Below, in pieces: positions 58,365 to 64,000 of a stretch of 64,000 bases of DNA. The position numbers and the translations under genes were made by a program. Every line of letters begins with the position of its first letter. Position 1 is the stretch's first letter. The notes under the pieces were generated by a model, which worked only from the letters and a program-made list of their open reading frames with translations, made no database searches and had not been told where the DNA came from. Source of the stretch: Chrysoperla carnea (lineage: Eukaryota > Arthropoda > Insecta > Neuroptera > Chrysopidae); NCBI RefSeq assembly GCF_905475395.1, contig NC_058342.1, forward strand, positions 24,090,640 to 24,154,639. The letters are read 5' to 3'.

Positions 58365-59006
58365 AAAAAAACTTTTAACAAAAAGAAAACCGACTTCAAA
58401 AGAAAAACTTTTCGGAAACAAATTAATATACACTAAAAAGTAAAAAATAACGATAATATAATGTAGTTAAAATTATTATTATTTTTGGAGTCGGTGTCAG
58501 CCAAGGAAACAACTCTGACAGAACAGTTTGCTACATTAGCTTGGCTGACACCGACTAGAAAAATAATAATAATTTTAACTACATTATATTATCGTAATTT
58601 TTTACTTTTTAGTGTATATTAAAAGTAAAAGTTTTTTTTTGAAGTCGGTTTTCTTTTTGTTAAAAGTTTTTTTTTATTTTGTGATTTTTAGTGAATATAA
58701 AGTACACAAACTAATTTATCACTAAAAAAAGAATCATCGAAATTGGTTGACGTGATATTGAGTTATTCGCCCTCTTGTCGTGCACACTTAATGGAAATTT
58801 AAGAATTTTATGGTTTTCTCATGGATGCCGTTGTCAGAACTGCATGAAAATGAAATGGGACCACACGGGAAGCACCAGCTTTCAAATAGATAAGGAATCA
58901 TCAAAATCGGTTCACTCAGTCCAGAGTTCTGAGGTAACAAACATAAAAATAAAAAAAAATACAGTCGAATTGATAACCACCTCCGTTTTTGTTTGAAGTC
59001 GGTTAA
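58365..59006 (-). mobile_element. Family B hairpin element, copy 3
   Basis: Reverse orientation: hairpin first (arms about 58375-58505 and 58545-58670), then GATAACCACCTCCGTTTTTG and the end TTTGAAGTCGGTTAA. In the outer orientation of copy 1 its loop reads AAGCTAATGTAGCAAACTGT, the same as copy 1. The plus frame 58775-58996 is not conserved. Confidence 0.8.
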
Positions 59007-60000
59007 TAAAAGAAATTAAGTTTGATCTGAGGGAAGGGATCATAATAAAGGGTACGATCGGCTACCTGAAGAGAGGAAGGAATTCCAAAGTAGCTGGAAT
59101 TGGGCCAAAGCAGCGTAGTTTATCGACACTCATTTTTCGACTTAATCAAATTTTGGATTTTGCCTTTTTTTAATTTATTTTTGCAGACCTGTGTTTTAGA
59201 GACAAAGTACAAAAATTAAGAATGATCAAAACGAAATAGAAATATATATTTTGTCTTTGTCCAATAAAACAAGATAAAAAGAAATTATTTTATTGAAGAA
59301 GAAATAATTTTGAATGCGTGAAAAAATTACATATGAGGGCATCAAAGTTCGTACTAAATTTGATTTAATTTTAAGGTTCAAGTAATAATCAAAATATGAT
59401 TGTGAATGATTCATAAGTGAACCTCGCTTTTTGAATTTGATCGATAGATCGGATCGCATCGATTCTTACACTCGCACATACATACAATCACTGACACACA
59501 AGACAAGACACATACAACGAGGTAGAAGTAGAAGTAGTTGTTTTGCCGCATATTCAGTTTGTTGTAAGAGTTATAATAAAGCACTTCTGAAAATTGCTTG
59601 AAAATTGCTTTTAAATCAAACTAATCAACGAAATCATGTTTTGAAGATATTGGTATTGTAATTGTTAATTCTACACCTGGCAATATCTCTTATCCAACGT
59701 AAATTCATTCCCAAACTCATTATTACATATACCATGATCATAAAGTTCTTTTACACTTTATTTTTTACAGAAAATAAGATACCTGCCTCTAAGGTGACCC
59801 AATTTAAAAATCTCATACTTGTAAACGTTTGAATAAGATAAAACTGTAAGCTCAAATCAAAGGTAGGGATCCGCCATCTTCAGTGAGCGCAGTTTACCTA
59901 GAAAGCATTCATTATACCCATAAAAATAGAAGCATTAATATTGTTTTGGCATCAACACATGGCATTTATAGAGCAAGAGTCTCCCTTTGTGAGTAGAGAA
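59007..60000. other. AT-rich stretch without recognised gene
   Basis: The minus frame 59226-59459 has no domain. Nothing else identified. Confidence 0.5.
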
Positions 60001-60520
60001 ATTGGATTTTCTAATTTTGATCCCGATTTTCTTTGGCTTGTTTCCCCATATTATCATGAGATATTCCACTCCTAGATTTTTTCAACCATTTTTCTCCAAC
60101 CATTTGGTTTTGTTGATCGCGTCTCTTGTCCAAAGGCTACTGCATATATTCCTTATCTTCGTCTACGCAACTTTTTTTTGCCTTCGCCGATTTATTTTCC
60201 TACCTAAGGGTGTACATTCTGTTAGGTATTTTTCTCAACCAGTTTTGACCTTAATTTTCCGGTTCTATCTACATTTTTGATTTTTTCTTCTTTCCGTATA
60301 TTTAACAAGGATCTTTGCATTTTTATTTTGGGTCTTAGATAATTTATTTTTGTTGGCTTGAGTTAAAGCCCATATTTGGCACCCAAAAGTTAAAATTGAC
60401 AGAATACAGCCTTGTAAAACTTTTGATTTTAAAATTGTTAAGTGGTTTCCTTTAACTATTTTCTTAAGTAGGTAACTAAGTCTGTCCTTAGTTGATATTT
60501 TCCGTCTCAGGTAGATGTAA
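60001..60520 (-). pseudogene. Non-LTR retrotransposon C-terminal relic
   Basis: Minus-strand reading: STKDRLSYLLKKIVKGNHL, VLQGCILSILTFGCQIWAL, TQANKNKLSKTQNKNAK, then after several stops LGRKINRR, SSLWTRDAINKTKW. The order (assembly into line, L.YG..xWxLT...L...Q, GR...R, W...A..R..W) is that of the post-RT region of RTE/Jockey-like non-LTR elements whose C-terminus ends with a W...A..R..W block. Five or so stop codons show it is old. The plus frame 60002-60280 is its shadow. Confidence 0.62.
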
Positions 60521-61640
60521 TCGCTAATTTCACTATTTGATTATCCAGTAAGATAGGCTGATGAGTTGGAATTGCTACCTTCATCTACATATCGAAGAAA
60601 ATCTGTCTGTCTGGCCTTCTAGACCACCCACAAATTTGAAACGAATTTCACCTCATGTAATTAAAAATAAATTAAAATAGTTTTCACTTGCGAAGCTGAA
60701 CTCAATCCCTAGTTTTTTTTATAAATAAAAACACTCGAGGTATTACGTTTTTTCCAATAATTTAATGCCTATTGCAAATGTTTTAGCATCCTTACCCATA
60801 TATTTAGCACTTCGTGTGGCTGAAGCAGAATACAAAAAGTTTTTCAGAATTGAAAATGATAAAAAAGTATTTGCGATCAAAAACGACCCAAGAAGATATA
60901 CTAACAAAGTTGGTATATCTTGGTATACCAGAAAAATTGAATTTCATGTTAAAAAATATACTTTACTTTATTTTAAAGTAAATTGTAAAAACATACAAAT
61001 TAAATTTTTGATTTTTTATTGACAACAACGACGCAAGCTGATATTCGCACTTCGACGTTTAATATGATTAAGACATACAAATCAGACTATTTTTAATGTG
61101 ACACAAAGACAAAAAGAATTCGTATCCCCTTAAGATATTGAAGATAAAATACTCCCCGGGCATTATTATAGGATAGGGGAGAAATTTTGTTGAAAAAATT
61201 GCCATCCGTGTTTTTCGGACAGAAACCCCAGAGGGTTTTAGAACCCCAGAAACCACGAGACATTCTTGATTGCCCAGGTCTATATCTACAGTACCATTGC
61301 TTTGAATGTAAGCAAACTTTATAATCAGGTTTTAAATATAAGTAAAAAATGAATCGTGCAGCATTCACTTTGTATATAGATAGATGGGCATAAGCCGACC
61401 AAACAACAATTTTTTCAAGAACATATAATTACTGTCCACTAGACAGTGATTATATTAGATTGCATTTCACTGGGTATACACTACACACCAGAATATTATT
61501 TTTATATCAAAAAACTTCAACGTTTGAGCATATACCAAATAAATATACAGTTGAAACCGATTATACCGACATCGTTTGAGATTGTTGCAAGACCGTAGCC
61601 AAGGGTACGTCAGGACAGGCTTGGGTATGGGTATGGAGGC
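60521..61640. other. Stretch without recognised gene
   Basis: The plus frame 60765-61022 and minus frames 61068-61256 and 61093-61368 have no recognisable domain. Possibly parts of the flanking retrotransposon relics. Confidence 0.4.
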
Positions 61641-62365
61641 TAGCGGGCCGTGTTCGAGCATCGGGCCTCGAAGCAATGGTTCAGAGCACCTAGCCAAATA
61701 GACCCTTGTACTCTATCCCCGCTGCGCTTTTCAGTGGCTATTATAACCAACTGATGTACTGAATCCCAGGATTTGCCTAGCGCGGAGTTTCCTAATTTCT
61801 TCTAGTTCGCTGCTGTATGAGCGCCGGACAGCAACAGAGAAAGTGGATCGATGTTTCTTCTGAATTTTCTCCGCATCTGTCACACGCGGGAGATTGTCTT
61901 TTTCCAATCTGATGTTGGAACTTGTTCAGGTTATCATGCCCTGTGAGTAGCTCTACGATGACTCTAATATCAGCTCTGTTTAGTTTCAAGATCTCCTCGG
62001 CTCTGTTACCGAGCGAGTTTCTTTCACCCAACAGGCTTTTGGCGATTCGCCCTCCCTCGTAGCTGGTCCATGCCTTTAATTGTTGGTTTTCCAGATTATC
62101 TCCTAATCTGTTAAGACCTTCTTGGTATGACATCCTCGCAAGCTTTTCTTGAGTGGGAGCCATGGTGGTTCCCAGTTTCGCCAGCTTGTCTGCTCTCTCA
62201 TTACCGTTCTAACCAGAGTGTCCTCACAGAGTGTCAGGACAGGCTTAGTCTTCCTTGAAAAATCGAGAGCCTGCCTAAGTCGATAGCCAGAGCTTGCTAA
62301 GGTTTTCGAAATTACGTTACTCGCATACTTTCCAATTATTGTTGGAAAATAGTCTCGGGTCAATG
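61641..62365 (-). pseudogene. Non-LTR retrotransposon RNase H and 3' tail relic
   Basis: Minus strand. RNase H end motif GHSG-stop-NGNERADKLAKLG appears in the frame that continues, uninterrupted for 123 codons (61792-62163), through MAPTQEKLARMSYQEGLNRL to a zinc knuckle CDRCGENSEETSIHFLCCC and PAL. The consensus W in GHSGWxGNExAD has become a stop. After a shift the frame continues SSELEEIRKLRARQILGFS. HSGxxGNExADxLA followed by CxxC...H...C is diagnostic for Jockey/R1/I-group elements. The region is visibly GC-richer than the window. The frame 62103-62363 is partly an out-of-frame shadow. Confidence 0.82.
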
Positions 62366-63654
62366 GTGAATGTAAAAAGGCATAAAGCTCATTTGAAATT
62401 TTCGTATTTTTTGTCCTTAAACCAACCGTTCTCGAAATTTAACGAATTTTCCATTTTCACATGTAAGTAAAAAATCTTAATTCAATCACAATAAAAGGAT
62501 AAAAAATCATCTATTATTACGATAACATTGCCTATTTTTTCGAACTTCCCCAAAAATTGATTTCATTTTTATCTGCAAAGTTTCAATTCAATTGGATCAC
62601 GAAAAAAGGTCTAATATATATCCAAAATTTTCACATTCAATTGCATATAAAACTGCCAATGTTTTGTCTTTTTTACCAATTGATCGTTCATTTGAATGTC
62701 ATTATAAAGGGTTTTGACTGTATGTCGTATAGTACCTATGCTTTGACTATACGAGTTACAAAGTTACTCGTATATGCCTTCGATATAAAATTTATTTATA
62801 TAATAATTACATGTATAAGCACAGTGGTACACTAACTCTACTAAAAACCTATCATCAGAGGATGCAATAATTTTTGTCAAATTAAAAATATATACACTTT
62901 ACTCTGATAAAATATATACCTTGGTCTGATCAAGCTAGAACCATTCACTCTGTAAATTATTTCTTAACCCTTAACTCTCCTTGAAAATAACATTAAAATC
63001 AAAATCTTGGATAACTCCAACCCAATTCTCTCTCCTTTTTCTCAGCGAATTCCGTCAAAATGAGAGTTTTCGACGTTACCATATTTTAAGTCAAAAACAT
63101 TGCTTAAACAGGAAAGTAACAGTAATTGTTATTCGCTGGATAAATGAGCGTGAATTTTATTCGCAAACTTGACAATATTTTTCAGTTCAACGTTAACTCT
63201 AAAAGTGACAAGTTCAAGTTGAATTGGCGTGTAAAGCTTGAGTATGTAAAACTCACGTAGAAATTTTTGATGTAAATTAAATTCAGGAGCTAGGGACACC
63301 ATTAAATTGTAAAAGGATCCCGGAAAGTCGAAATGGTTTTGATCTAATGATAGGAATTTTTGTAGACGTTTCTGATAAGAAAGTCCGAAAGATACAAGTG
63401 TTTTTGAATATCGTTACAAGTATCGATTGAAGATCGCTTAATTAATTGGTCGGTAGCATGATTACTCAATAGGGCTAGGTATCCAAAAATGATCCCACTA
63501 AGAAAAATGTAATTTATAGTCAACCTAGTCGAGACATGTCTAACGTCGAAATACTTTTGGTTTTGCAAGTGTTGCAATATTGGTATGCCAATTTCTTTTA
63601 TTTGTTCAAATTTATAAAGCTATCCTTGATTTCTCAAAAGGAATCGTTTTACTG
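62366..63654. other. Stretch without recognised gene
   Basis: The frames 62557-62835, 62981-63172 and 63344-63577 have no recognisable domain. Confidence 0.45.
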
Positions 63655-64000
63655 ACCTTGTAAGAATAAGTGGATAAAATGATCACATTAATTTTTCTTT
63701 TACATTGCATCAACGAATAGTATGAAAACAAAAATCACTGGTAAAATCATCTAAATCAACACATTCAAGGCTCGTTACATGAAGGGTGATCACTTAATCT
63801 ATTATCATTTTACACACAAAATAAGGATCATTTTAACGTATATAAAGAGGATCATTGTACCCGTAACGACATATTTGAATATCATCATAAAAACTGACCT
63901 TAAAATTCATTATACTCTTATCAAAATGTGTTTGTAATATTATTAACAGTTAACAGAAGCCAAGAGTAAAACAAACAGCTTATGGGTATGGGCTACCGTG
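63655..64000 (+). repeat. Family E repeat, copy 3, cut by the window end
   Basis: GTGGATAAAATGATCACATT, TTACATTGCATCAACGAATA, AAAATAAGGATCATTTTAAC, CGTAACGACATATTTGAATA and AACAGAAGCCAAGAGTAA follow in the order of copy 1. It diverges at about 63972. Confidence 0.7.

Noticed and set aside
60002..60280. 92-codon plus-strand frame resembling a membrane protein
   Set aside because: Hydrophobicity arises because it is antisense to a non-LTR C-terminal relic on the minus strand.
62103..62363. 86-codon minus-strand frame as a separate protein
   Set aside because: Its C-terminal half is an out-of-frame reading of the RNase H GNExAD motif. The RNase H frame is the meaningful one there.
1..64000. 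CRISPR arrays, bacterial operons or phage genes
   Set aside because: No regularly spaced identical repeats with unique spacers and no dense coding. The window is eukaryotic in character.

Overview
This window looks like gene-poor, strongly AT-rich nuclear DNA from an animal, most likely an insect or other arthropod. The reasons are two tRNA-Ile(AAU) genes of standard eukaryotic form, tRNA-derived SINEs with target-site duplications, hAT-, pogo- and Helitron-type transposon relics, several non-LTR retrotransposon relics, and dense short interspersed repeats. I cannot name the species. No intact protein-coding host gene is visible. Nearly all short open frames are chance frames inside repeats; the exceptions are transposon relics. 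No rRNA, CRISPR array or bacterial-style operon is present.

Layout. 0-3.1 kb: a family A repeat split by a 322-bp MITE, a family D repeat, an old SINE and a family G repeat. 5.2-6.5 kb: a complete 569-bp hAT-type MITE with perfect 8-bp target-site duplication (TSD), then family E. 9.3-17.3 kb: family I repeats, a decayed coding-like stretch, SINEs and a large inverted repeat (12.6-14.0 kb). 18-24 kb: families E, D and B and a pogo-like MITE. 26-31 kb: a second C-family copy, a non-LTR tail, two tRNA-Ile genes and a foldback hairpin. 31.7-36.4 kb: a pogo-like MITE, a 701-bp hAT derivative with perfect TSD nested in family A, and family D/A copies. 37-50 kb: more A/D/G/I repeats, a full-length SINE with a 12-bp TSD, a 780-bp hAT derivative and an 865-bp element with about 110-bp terminal inverted repeats (TIRs). 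50-64 kb: C copies, a Helitron N-terminal relic, B copies, three non-LTR relics and a truncated E copy at the window end.

The elements form a record of nested insertion. Family A was interrupted independently by a hAT derivative, at least one MITE and other inverted-repeat elements. Family G has an empty and an occupied allele-like paralogue. Family I hosts both a SINE and a long-TIR element. The only probable functional genes are the two tRNA-Ile genes, each with internal A/B boxes and a downstream T-run. A small putative exon near 57.05 kb hints that part of the window may be intronic. Family letters (A, B, C...) are local labels made for this window, not database names. Boundaries without a TSD or TIR are approximate, because everything was aligned by eye.
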